Positions 1 to 6,146 of a DNA stretch of 8,450 nt are shown one piece after another. The stretch covers positions 1-8,450 of the forward strand of contig JACZTW010000168.1 in NCBI GenBank assembly GCA_022573485.1, in the 5' to 3' direction. Below the pieces are notes generated by a model, which ran no database searches, was not told the DNA's origin, and worked only from the letters and a program-made list of their open reading frames with translations. How positions within the stretch are numbered: position 1 is the first letter of the stretch; each line of letters starts with the position of its first letter. This DNA is from Planctomycetota bacterium (GTDB lineage: Bacteria; Planctomycetota; Phycisphaerae; UBA1845; CAIVHJ01). The translations under genes were made by a program, and so were the position numbers.

Positions 1-193
1 GCCGGGCAGCGTTCCGCCGTTCGGCGAGCCGATCCTGCCATTCAAGTTGTACGTCGACGAGTCCATCACGCGAAATGAGCGCATTGCGTTCAATGCCGGC
101 TCGTTGACGGATTCGATCATCATGTCGATGGAGGATTATGTCGCGCTCGCGCAGCCCGAGATCTTCCGCTTTGCAAGCCCCGCGGACGATTAA
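1..193 (+). CDS. C-terminal end of an unidentified protein (5' truncated by window)
   Basis: An open frame enters from the left edge (codons in phase with position 2) and ends at TAA 191-193, leaving 63 codons. The translated tail runs PGSVPPFGEPILPFKLYVDE and continues through a segment containing SLTDSIIMSMEDY to a final ASPADD. Codon use is GC-rich and protein-like, with mixed polar and hydrophobic residues and no low complexity, so I take it as the real end of a gene. I do not recognise the family. There is no visible metal or catalytic motif and no membrane segment in this piece. No clear intrinsic terminator follows; instead a GA-rich tract and a heptamer array start about 40-60 bp after the stop. 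Confidence 0.7.
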   Translation, partial: PGSVPPFGEPILPFKLYVDESITRNERIAFNAGSLTDSIIMSMEDYVALAQPEIFRFASPADD

Positions 194-253
194 TCTGCAT
201 TTCCCACGGCGTTTTTGCCACGAAGACAGAAGAGTGAGGAGGAGGAGGAGGAA

Positions 254-323
254 GGGAACAGGGAACAGGGAACAGGGAATGGGGAACAGGGAATGGGGAA
301 CAGGGAACGGGGAATAGGGAACA
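254..323 (+). repeat. Heptamer array, ten units of GGGAAYR
   Basis: Ten uninterrupted 7-bp units can be counted. In order they are GGGAACA three times, GGGAATG, GGGAACA, GGGAATG, GGGAACA, GGGAACG, GGGAATA and GGGAACA. Only positions 6 and 7 of the unit vary, and they vary by transitions. It is preceded by a GAG trinucleotide run (236-250). Ten G-triplets with 4-base spacers satisfy the usual G-quadruplex rule on the + strand. The array lies 60 bp behind the stop of the upstream + strand gene, so a read-through transcript would carry the G-rich strand. Long spurious frames full of PVPCSLF on the complement are just this repeat translated. Confidence 0.95.
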
Positions 324-367
324 CGTAATGGTGAACAGCGGGGCGTGCTGTGGAGGTCCGCTTGGAT

Positions 368-395
368 TCTGCAATCCGAAATCTGCAATCCGCAA
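368..395 (+). repeat. Heptamer array, four units of TCYGMAA
   Basis: Four contiguous 7-bp units, TCTGCAA, TCCGAAA, TCTGCAA and TCCGCAA, can also be read as two 14-bp units. It sits 44 bp after the GGGAAYR array. It is a different sequence family with the same 7-bp period. From memory, sequences of this kind recur in intergenic DNA of several bacterial groups; only this copy is in the window. Confidence 0.8.
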
Positions 396-736
396 TGCTT
401 CCACACGCTCCTCGCAATACGATGGGCGAAGTGATCCGCGGACGGGCTTCGTGCATTATACGGTCTGTCTGATCTTCTGCCCACCCGCGTGCAGCGCCCG
501 GCGGCGGCCCGGCATGGACAAGCGAAGCACGTCCCATCACTCGATCAAGCGGTCTTGCCAGTATTGATAGCCTCTTGCGCCCAATTCGTTGCAGGCCCCG
601 CCGGGAGATGTCCCGATTGCGGGCGCTGGGTCCGATAAAGCGCGCGCTCGGAATTGTGAATCAGCGCTCTAATTCATTTGTTGGCCTTGCCCGCGCCATC
701 CGATATGGAATGTGCGGGACGTGAGGCCGGCGACCT

Positions 737-763
737 CTGACGGCAGTCGGCACCGATCGTCAG
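737..763 (+). promoter_or_regulatory. Hairpin in the presumed leader of the 97-residue protein gene
   Basis: CTGACG (737-742) pairs with CGTCAG (758-763), and the loop contains an inner TCG/CGA pair around GCAC. A second possible stem, GAGG (723-726) with CCTC (734-737), shares one base with the first, so the two are slightly exclusive. It lies 54 bp before the start codon. No riboswitch class is recognisable; a role in mRNA stability or translation is only a guess. Confidence 0.3.
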
Positions 764-802
764 GCCCGTATCACGATTGAAACAGTTGTTCTTACCTGAA
801 GA

Positions 803-808
803 GAAGGA
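803..808 (+). promoter_or_regulatory. Strong Shine-Dalgarno site for the 97-residue protein
   Basis: GAAGGA, within GAGAAGGAG, is followed by 9 bases and then ATG 818. It is the best ribosome binding site in the window and fixes the start at 818 rather than at the second ATG (830). Confidence 0.75.
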
Positions 809-817
809 GTTCACTCA

Positions 818-1111
818 ATGTCCAACGCAATGAAGACTCAAACGCACGGTTCCACGAAGACCGATACCTGCACAGGCTTCGGTACCACGATTCCTTTTTC
901 AAGCATCAATGAGCCCGGTTGCTACATCTGCAACTGGAGCGGCCACCTGCTGCGCGTGCCCGAAGACGGCGTCTCGCCGGGCCGTTCGCCGCTGATCAAC
1001 ATTGTCGGTTCCGAGCCTCTGTTCGTCACCAAGATCAGCGACAATCCGTTTATTCCAGTCACCAAAGCCAAGATGCTTGCCTGCAACTTCGACCTGCACG
1101 TCACCTTCTAG
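818..1111 (+). CDS. Small uncharacterised protein with CxxC motif
   Basis: This is a 97-residue protein from ATG 818 to TAG 1109-1111. The start is set by a strong Shine-Dalgarno site 9 bases upstream, and the gene is closed by an intrinsic terminator 35 bp after the stop, so it is probably a single-gene transcript. The first 20 residues are polar and rich in Thr, Ser and Lys. There is no signal peptide or membrane segment. Four cysteines are visible: Cys18, Cys35 and Cys38 (GCYICNW), and Cys89. The remainder alternates short hydrophobic stretches with turns (LLRVPED, PLFVTKISDNPFIPVTKAKM), which suggests a compact mostly beta fold. A GCYxCxWSGHLLRVPEDG-type core would be the segment to search. 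I do not recognise a family and assign no function. CxxC plus two further Cys could bind zinc or undergo redox change, but this is inference. Alternative: a structural or secreted-by-other-route planctomycete-specific protein. Confidence 0.85.
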   Translation: MSNAMKTQTHGSTKTDTCTGFGTTIPFSSINEPGCYICNWSGHLLRVPEDGVSPGRSPLINIVGSEPLFVTKISDNPFIPVTKAKMLACNFDLHVTF

Positions 1112-1145
1112 TGGCGTTGTCCACTCGAGTTGCTTAAGACAAGAG

Positions 1146-1190
1146 ACCGGCGGCAGAACCAGACGACGTCCTCTGCCGCCGGTTCTTTTT
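1146..1190 (+). terminator. Intrinsic terminator of the 97-residue protein gene
   Basis: ACCGGCGGCAGA (1146-1157) pairs perfectly over 12 bp with TCTGCCGCCGGT (1172-1183). The 14-base loop has a further GAC/GTC pair, and TCTTTTT (1184-1190) follows at once. This is a textbook rho-independent terminator and the only strong one in the window. Confidence 0.93.
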
Positions 1191-1203
1191 GTACCCATTG
1201 CGT

Positions 1204-1272
1204 CCCTCTTCCTTGTTCCCTGTTCCCTGTTCCCTCTTCCCTCTTCCTTGTTCCCTGTTCCTCTTCCCTTTT
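1204..1272 (-). repeat. Heptamer array, GGGAANA family in reverse orientation
   Basis: On the + strand the units are CCCTCTT, CCTTGTT, CCCTGTT twice, CCCTCTT twice, CCTTGTT and CCCTGTT. A 6-base CCTCTT unit and CCCTTTT follow. Read on the minus strand these are GGGAACA/GGGAAGA-type units, the same family as 254-323 but inverted. It starts 14 bp after the terminator T-run. Four consecutive full CCC units (1218-1241) satisfy the G-quadruplex rule on the minus strand. One unit has lost a base and two have a changed C, so this array is more worn than the one at 254. Confidence 0.93.
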
Positions 1273-1511
1273 CGCACCTCCCTCACTCTGCCCTGGGCTG
1301 GTAGGTTCTGGCCTCTTCGGGGTGAATATTGTTACTCCCGCGTTGGGCCTCGTGGATGTCGCCAACGCCGGCGATCTTACAGGACTCAAACCCCGTGAAG
1401 ATCGCCGCAGGCGCGCAAACTGGATAAGATAGGTCGTCGGCTGCTGCAATACCGCTGTGACAGGTCGAACGTGGTGACGCGCCAGGAAGATCCGTTTGAA
1501 AGCATGGCACA
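1273..1511. other. Intergenic region upstream of the TMTC-like gene
   Basis: There is no convincing gene here. The region contains the inverted repeat described at 1369-1407 and a Shine-Dalgarno-like AGGAAGA at 1484-1490. A hexamer TAAGAT near 1425 resembles a -10 box but lacks a -35 partner at the right spacing, so no promoter is assigned. Confidence 0.5.
1369..1407 (+). promoter_or_regulatory. Strong inverted repeat with a competing upstream stem
   Basis: CGGCGATCTT (1369-1378) and AAGATCGCCG (1398-1407) are perfect 10-bp complements separated by 19 bases. There is no T-run after it, so it is not a classical terminator. TCGCC at 1359-1363 could instead pair with GGCGA at 1370-1374, giving two mutually exclusive hairpins about 105 bp before the TMTC-like gene. 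That is compatible with a regulated leader or with a dimeric repressor site; the sequence does not decide. Confidence 0.45.
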
Positions 1512-4031
1512 TTGGGATCAGACCGTTCGGAAAGAACTTCTCAGTGGGGCTACAGGCTGCTGTGTGCGGCGGTGGTGGTCGGCGCGGGGTTGGTCGTCGG
1601 CTGGCCGGCGCTGGATGGGGGGTTTCTCGGCTCCGACGACGAGCATCTCATACTCAACCATGCCCTGGTGAATCACCCGTCGCTGGCCCACGCCGCCCGC
1701 CTGTTTGCCACCGAGCATCGTGATTTGTATCAACCGATCCCGCTGCTGACCTTTCAAATCGAATTCGCATTGTTTGCAGGTGGTTTGGACGCTCTGGCTG
1801 CGGCGATGCATCGGACCAACCTCGCCATCCACATCCTCAATGGCTTGCTGGTCTGGGTGCTGTTTCGGCGGTTGGCCGGCGGGCGATTCGTGCCGCTGAT
1901 GACTGCACTGTTGTTCGTCGTGCATCCGTTGGCCGTCGAGTGTTTCGCGTGGCTCAATGGGCGGATGATCATGCTCAGCGCCACGTTTTCGCTGGCGAGT
2001 TTGATTTTGTTCGATCGCTGGTGGGAGAAGCGTTCTCTCTCTGTTGTGGATCCGCGCGGGCTGAAGCCCGCGGCTCGGAAAGGGAATGCGCGCCCGTCCC
2101 AGGTCCATGCCCCCGCCAAGTCGTTTCGCGCTGGTGATGTAGTCGTGATTGTCGGCGTGTTGGTTTGCGTGGTGTTGGCGATGATGAGCAAGGTTCAGCC
2201 GGGGCTGCCCTTGCTGTTCGGCTTGCTGGCATTGTGGCGGCGATTGCGGCCTGACCGCAAGTGGTGGCTGGTGGTCGGCCCCGTGGCGGTGTTGGCCTTC
2301 TGCTTCATTCTTGTGAACGTCGGCATGACCCGTGACAGCCGGATGTTCGAGGGCGCGGATCGGCAGCTTCAAGGGCCCAATCTTGCGCGGGTGGCAATGT
2401 CCCTGGGCTGGTATTTCACGCATTACCTCTGGCCGGCGGGTCTGGCGCCGTACTATCCCACGCCAGCCGAGGTCGCCTGGGGCGATCGAGCCGTTCTCAT
2501 TTCACTGGCCCTCGTGATCACAGCCGGCGCGGCGACGCTGATCAGTTGGCGGTGGTCGCGCGTCGGGGTTGTGGGCGTGATGTGGTTCCTGGTGACGGTC
2601 GGCGCAACCCTGCCGTTCGTGCCGGCCCGGAATCTGTTGGCGGCGGACCGCTATGTGTATCTGTCCAACGTCGGGCTGCATTGGATTCTCGCCGCAGGGA
2701 TGCTGTTTCTGTTCAACAAACTGTCGCGGGCCGGCAGGCTTCAACTGGGGCGTGTTGTGGTGGGGTTTCTGGCAGTCGGCCTGCTGGTGGTTCTCACCGG
2801 CGCCAGCCGGCGAACGACCGATCATTACACGGACAACGACACCCGCATCGCGCGGATCATCGAAATGGCGCCGGAACATTCGACGCTGCGGACCACCCAG
2901 GGATGGTATCACTTCCAGCGGGGTGATTACGTCGGCGCGCGAAACCTGGCTGATCAAGAACTCGCGATGTTTCCGGATGATGACGTGGCCTACTGCCGCG
3001 CGATGAACCTGCGGGCCATGAGTCGTTACTATCAGGAACGGGACGTTCCCGGCGCGGAGTCGGACCTGCGGTCGGCCATCGAGCGCAATCCTGAATTCGC
3101 CAAGAGCTACTTTCGCCTGGGATTGATTTATTATGAGCAGGGCAGACTCGCGAAGGCCGCCGAACAGCTCGAAATCGCGGTCGAAAAATCGCGACAGGAA
3201 TTCAATCCCGCGCTCAATCTGCTGGGCCGCGTCTGTCGCATGACCAATCAACTGGAACGGGCGCGGCGGCTTTACGAGCGCGCCCTGGCCAACAGCAGAG
3301 GCTATGACATCGAAGCCATCGAAGCGCTGGCGGAACTGGATCTTGAGGCTGATCGCTTTGAGCAGGCCATCGCGCACTACGACGCACTGCTGGCGCTGCG
3401 TCCTGCCGGAGTGCCGGCGCGCGTGAACCTGGCCCTCGCACTGCGTTCGGCCGGGCGAAATCAAGACGCGTGGCAGCAGTACGCTCTGCTCCTGACGGAG
3501 CACCCCGGAGATCGGCGCGTGCTGACGGCAGCCGCGGATTACCTGCGCAGCGACAGACGATTCGACCTGGCCGCTCAAATCTGGGATGGGGCGCTGCGCG
3601 CCGAGCCCCGGGCCGCTGATCTGCTCGCTTGGCGCAGTTTGCACCAATGGTACGCAGGCGATTTCGACGGCGCCGAGAAATCGGCACGCCGGGCACTGGA
3701 TGCAACGCCCGATTCTATCGCCCGGCTGACACTTTTGCTGGTCGCCGTCGCCAAGGACCGGCCTGAAGCGATTACCGACCGCCTGGAGGGGCTTTTGGGG
3801 GGCCGACAGGAGCGGGATTTCCGGCTGTTTACGTATGCTTATGAGGCGTTACAATTCCTCTCTTCGGCGAACGACGCTTCGCCCTGGCCCTATTATGTCA
3901 CCGCTGTGCTGCTGCTTGAGCAGGAGCGGTTGAACCTGGCCGATGCGATGCGGGCCGATTTCGAAAAGCGCTGTGACGATCAACGGTGGCGGACAAGATT
4001 GAATGAAGTGTTTGCGGCCCGCAAGCCGTAA
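1512..4031 (+). CDS. TMTC-like GT-C family membrane protein with C-terminal TPR repeats
   Basis: An 839-residue two-part protein. Residues about 15-430 are hydrophobic with roughly nine to eleven membrane segments. The large first loop carries the GSDDEHLILNH acidic pair (Asp42, Asp43) expected of GT-C glycosyltransferases. Further marks are QPIPLLT (74-80), HPLAVECFAWLNGR (138-151), MMSK (224-227) and ADRYVYLSNVG (378-388). These follow the pattern of TMTC/bacterial TPR glycosyltransferases, which use lipid-linked sugars. Residues about 451-780 are helical TPR repeats, for example AKSYFRLGLIYYEQGRLAKA, probably exposed outside the membrane to bind proteins. The probable job is protein O-glycosylation or protein-protein scaffolding in the envelope; the substrate is unknown. 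The start is uncertain: an in-frame TGA at 1497 limits it, TTG 1512 has no ribosome site at normal spacing, and ATG 1504 lies in another frame. A repeat-derived stretch (about 180-200) lengthens one loop. Signal peptidase follows after 20 bp, suggesting one operon. Confidence 0.8.
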   Translation: MGSDRSERTSQWGYRLLCAAVVVGAGLVVGWPALDGGFLGSDDEHLILNHALVNHPSLAHAARLFATEHRDLYQPIPLLTFQIEFALFAGGLDALAAAMHRTNLAIHILNGLLVWVLFRRLAGGRFVPLMTALLFVVHPLAVECFAWLNGRMIMLSATFSLASLILFDRWWEKRSLSVVDPRGLKPAARKGNARPSQVHAPAKSFRAGDVVVIVGVLVCVVLAMMSKVQPGLPLLFGLLALWRRLRPDRKWWLVVGPVAVLAFCFILVNVGMTRDSRMFEGADRQLQGPNLARVAMSLGWYFTHYLWPAGLAPYYPTPAEVAWGDRAVLISLALVITAGAATLISWRWSRVGVVGVMWFLVTVGATLPFVPARNLLAADRYVYLSNVGLHWILAAGMLFLFNKLSRAGRLQLGRVVVGFLAVGLLVVLTGASRRTTDHYTDNDTRIARIIEMAPEHSTLRTTQGWYHFQRGDYVGARNLADQELAMFPDDDVAYCRAMNLRAMSRYYQERDVPGAESDLRSAIERNPEFAKSYFRLGLIYYEQGRLAKAAEQLEIAVEKSRQEFNPALNLLGRVCRMTNQLERARRLYERALANSRGYDIEAIEALAELDLEADRFEQAIAHYDALLALRPAGVPARVNLALALRSAGRNQDAWQQYALLLTEHPGDRRVLTAAADYLRSDRRFDLAAQIWDGALRAEPRAADLLAWRSLHQWYAGDFDGAEKSARRALDATPDSIARLTLLLVAVAKDRPEAITDRLEGLLGGRQERDFRLFTYAYEALQFLSSANDASPWPYYVTAVLLLEQERLNLADAMRADFEKRCDDQRWRTRLNEVFAARKP
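2055..2072 (+). repeat. REP-like palindrome inside the TMTC-like gene
   Basis: CGCGGGCTGAAGCCCGCG is a self-complementary hairpin with a 7-bp stem and a TGAA loop, followed by GCTCGGAAAGGG. It is read in frame as part of RGLKPAARKG (residues 182-191). It lies in the loop between two membrane segments, where a charged, proline- and alanine-rich insert interrupts the expected short connection. From memory this palindrome type recurs in intergenic DNA; a copy inside a coding region is unusual. A weaker GGGA/TCCC pairing (2082-2085 with 2097-2100) may belong to the same element. Confidence 0.65.
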
Positions 4032-4040
4032 AGTTCTTAC

Positions 4041-4046
4041 GGAAAG
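4041..4046 (+). promoter_or_regulatory. Shine-Dalgarno-like site for signal peptidase
   Basis: GGAAAG lies 5 bases before ATG 4052, inside the 20-bp gap after the TMTC-like gene. Spacing is short but workable, and it supports the chosen start. Confidence 0.45.
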
Positions 4047-4051
4047 CCGGA

Positions 4052-5821
4052 ATGAGTTCAGCTTCAATACATACAGCCACTAGAGCGCCGACCGATCAAG
4101 TCGAGAACATCAAGGACACCATCGAGTCACTGGTGATCGCGTTTATCTTGGCGTTTGTCTTTCGCGGGTTCCTGGTTGAGGCATTCGTCATTCCGACCGG
4201 CTCGATGGCGCCGACGCTGTTCGGCATGCACGGCACGGAGATCTGCCGCGACTGCGGTTGGGAATTCGCCTACGGCTTGCCGGATCGCCACCCCGAACGT
4301 GAGAAGATCAAGTGTCCGAATTGCGATTGGGAGGCTGCGAGTCACGAATTACTCCCTTATCATGTTTCCAAGAGCCGCTGCGTGAAACGGAAGCAGTGGT
4401 TCCAGCCGAATCTCAAGCCCAAAAGCCCGGAGGTGGCTGAACTCATCTCACATTTGAGTTTTAGGCCCAAGAGCGGCGACCGCATTCTCGTATTCAAATG
4501 GCCTTTCGACCTGGGCGGCCCGTTGCTCAAAGCGCAGCGCTGGGACGTGGTGGTCTTCAAGAATCCGCTCAACGGCGAAGACAACTACATCAAGCGACTC
4601 GTCGGCGTGCCCAACGAAGTGCTGGAGATCATCGACGGCGACGTTTACACATGCCGCGTGGACGATCTGGATTCGAAAACCAAAGATCTGCTGGATCAAT
4701 TGATCGAGGTAAAGTATCAAGTCTTCCAGTCTGAGAGAGGCGGCAGCCCTCGTCAACTCAGGCGCGCGCAGGAGCAGTTGGCTTCTGCCTTGAACACGAA
4801 GTATCGCATTCAGCGCAAGACCTCGATCGCGCAGGAGGCACTGTGGCGCGTGGTCTTCCATCAGGATTACCTGCCTCGCCAGGCCCAGCGAAAACGCCCT
4901 CCGCCGCGGTGGCAGGCCACCGACCCCCCTGCGGAGGTCAGCCGCTGGAACACGTCGCAGCCGCGAATTCAGTTTGACGGCCTGGATGAGGAACGACAGA
5001 CCATCGAGTTCATGGGCAAGCCGATCGAGGATTTTTACGCGTACAACTACGGCAGCCGTATGAGTGAACCCTCAGATCGGGTCGGCGACCTGCGCATGAA
5101 GCTCGTCCTCGACTATGCCGCTGGCGCCGGGGTGCTGGGGCTGCGGCTCTCGAAGCACGATGACATCTTTGTGGCCGAGTTCGACCCCAACGGCGAAGTT
5201 GTTCTCAAGAGCGCGGGAAAACGTGAAGGGCAATCACAGCCGATCCGCAAGATCGCCCACATGTTGCCGTGGAAAGTCGGCGAGCCGATCGAGATCGAAT
5301 TTGGCATCGTGGATTACCGCGTGTACGTGAGAATAAACGGCGCCGCCGAATCGCTGATCGAGACGACGGATGAAGACTACGCCCCCAACATCAAGAAACT
5401 TCGAGGACGCAACCAACTCCATAATCATCCCCGTGCGCGGATCTACGCCGACGATCTGGATTTGACTTTGGCGCATCTCGTGCTCGAGCGCGACGTCTAT
5501 TACAAAAAGAGTGCGCCCAGCAGCAACAACGGGCACCTGCCCTGGGGCACGACCGGCAGCCCCATCTACTTGCGTGACGGCGAGCACTTTATGCTCGGCG
5601 ACAACAGCCCCGCCAGCCAGGACTCGCGGCTGTGGACCAAACCCGGCGACTATCTGGTGGAGCGCGGGCGGGACTATCAGATTGGCACCGTTCCGGCGGA
5701 CCAGTTGATCGGCAAGGCGTTTTTTGTTTACTGGCCCAGCGGCCACCGGCTCCGTTGGCTGCCGGTGCTGAAGCGGTTCGGTGTGATTCCCAGCGTGGGG
5801 AAGATGCGTTGGATTCGATGA
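4052..5821 (+). CDS. lepB: Signal peptidase I with zinc-ribbon and beta-sandwich-like inserts
   Basis: An S26 leader peptidase that cuts signal peptides from exported proteins at the outer face of the inner membrane. One membrane anchor (about 23-43) leads into box B, VIPTGSMAPTL, with catalytic Ser51. Box C/D gives RWDVVVFKNP and NYIKRLVGVPNE with the general base Lys181. Box E is MLGDNSPASQDSR (514-526), and the tail is LIGKAFFVYWP. Both catalytic residues are present, so the enzyme should be active. At 589 residues it is far longer than the 324 of E. coli. The first insert carries CRDC (65-68) and CPNC (88-91), a likely zinc ribbon right after the catalytic serine. The second (about 201-485) has a charged helical part, then strands with VGDLRMKLVLDY, GVLGLRLSK and YRVYVRING, resembling a concanavalin/LamG-type sandwich. 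This layout is what I recall from planctomycete homologues. It is probably co-transcribed with the TMTC-like gene upstream. Confidence 0.94.
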   Translation: MSSASIHTATRAPTDQVENIKDTIESLVIAFILAFVFRGFLVEAFVIPTGSMAPTLFGMHGTEICRDCGWEFAYGLPDRHPEREKIKCPNCDWEAASHELLPYHVSKSRCVKRKQWFQPNLKPKSPEVAELISHLSFRPKSGDRILVFKWPFDLGGPLLKAQRWDVVVFKNPLNGEDNYIKRLVGVPNEVLEIIDGDVYTCRVDDLDSKTKDLLDQLIEVKYQVFQSERGGSPRQLRRAQEQLASALNTKYRIQRKTSIAQEALWRVVFHQDYLPRQAQRKRPPPRWQATDPPAEVSRWNTSQPRIQFDGLDEERQTIEFMGKPIEDFYAYNYGSRMSEPSDRVGDLRMKLVLDYAAGAGVLGLRLSKHDDIFVAEFDPNGEVVLKSAGKREGQSQPIRKIAHMLPWKVGEPIEIEFGIVDYRVYVRINGAAESLIETTDEDYAPNIKKLRGRNQLHNHPRARIYADDLDLTLAHLVLERDVYYKKSAPSSNNGHLPWGTTGSPIYLRDGEHFMLGDNSPASQDSRLWTKPGDYLVERGRDYQIGTVPADQLIGKAFFVYWPSGHRLRWLPVLKRFGVIPSVGKMRWIR

Positions 5822-5958
5822 GTACATGCAGTCGCCGGTGCCCCGCGATAGCCGGAGGTGGGGTTCACAATATCTCGAAATGCGGCACGCGAAACTATGA
5901 ACCGCTGGCAACAGAGTGAGATTCCGAACGAGGCTGGGTCTCTATCGCTATCGAGAGG

Positions 5959-5967
5959 TTATCCACA
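5959..5967 (+). promoter_or_regulatory. Perfect DnaA-box sequence
   Basis: TTATCCACA matches the strict DnaA-binding consensus at all nine positions. It is the only perfect match I found; TGTGGATCC inside the TMTC-like gene (2045-2053) is two off. One box without dnaA/dnaN neighbours or a box cluster does not make an origin. It may be a DnaA-regulated promoter element or chance. Confidence 0.35.
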
Positions 5968-6128
5968 GGAAATCAACAGGCTGCGATTGCGGTCGCCGGG
6001 AGAGCGTCTCAGAGAATTCCCGACAGAGACGCGAACTTCTATCGTGAATGTATGTAATGAATCGCACAAACGAACTTAACCTTATGCTGAACAGTAGTTT
6101 ACGTATTCATGCAGCTCGAATCGAGAGC

Positions 6129-6146
6129 AGAGACCGGTGTCTTTTT
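6129..6146 (+). terminator. Weak terminator-like hairpin
   Basis: AGAC (6131-6134) and GTCT (6139-6142) pair around CGGT, extended outward by one G-T and one A-T pair, and a run of five T (6142-6146) follows. The stem is short, so this is a marginal intrinsic terminator, possibly ending the signal peptidase transcript some 310 bp after its stop. Confidence 0.25.

Larger units (their letters stand above)
194..817. other. Long intergenic region with repeat arrays and a leader
   Basis: About 620 bp without a convincing gene. The first 200 bp hold a GAG-rich tract (236-253), a ten-unit heptamer array (254-323) and a four-unit heptamer array (368-395). The segment 211-235 (GCCACGAAGACAGAAGAG and flanks) also has the look of a dispersed intergenic repeat, although only one copy is here. 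From about 400 to 650 I see nothing I can name; open frames there have no ribosome site and partly read through repeats. The last 150 bp form a possible promoter and structured leader for the gene at 818. A weak promoter match is TTGGCC 681-686 and TATGGA 704-709, with 17 bp between them. I would not rely on it. Confidence 0.6.

Noticed and set aside
254..323. CRISPR array
   Set aside because: Units are 7 bp with no spacers and there are no cas genes.
120..404. Minus-strand frame with repeating PVPCSLF
   Set aside because: It is the complement of the heptamer array. Three 7-bp units make 21 bp or seven codons, so a stop-free pyrimidine-rich array yields a 7-residue peptide repeat in any frame. 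No ribosome site.
190..540. Second minus-strand frame through the same array (116 residues)
   Set aside because: Same cause in another frame, and it includes the TCYGMAA repeat read as ADCRFRIAES. Not a gene.
1369..1407. Intrinsic terminator for the upstream gene
   Set aside because: Strong stem but no T-run, and a better terminator already exists at 1146-1190.
2502..3647. 381-codon minus-strand frame inside the TMTC-like gene
   Set aside because: Long, but antisense to a gene with recognisable GT-C and TPR motifs; rich in Gln, Arg and His as expected of GC-rich antisense, with no domain.
5234..5911. 225-codon minus-strand frame over the end of lepB
   Set aside because: Antisense to the conserved GDNS box region of signal peptidase; no motif of its own.
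5897..6079. Possible small protein MNRWQQSEIPNEAG... before lptB
   Set aside because: No ribosome site, overlaps the DnaA box and the inverted repeat, and composition is random-looking.
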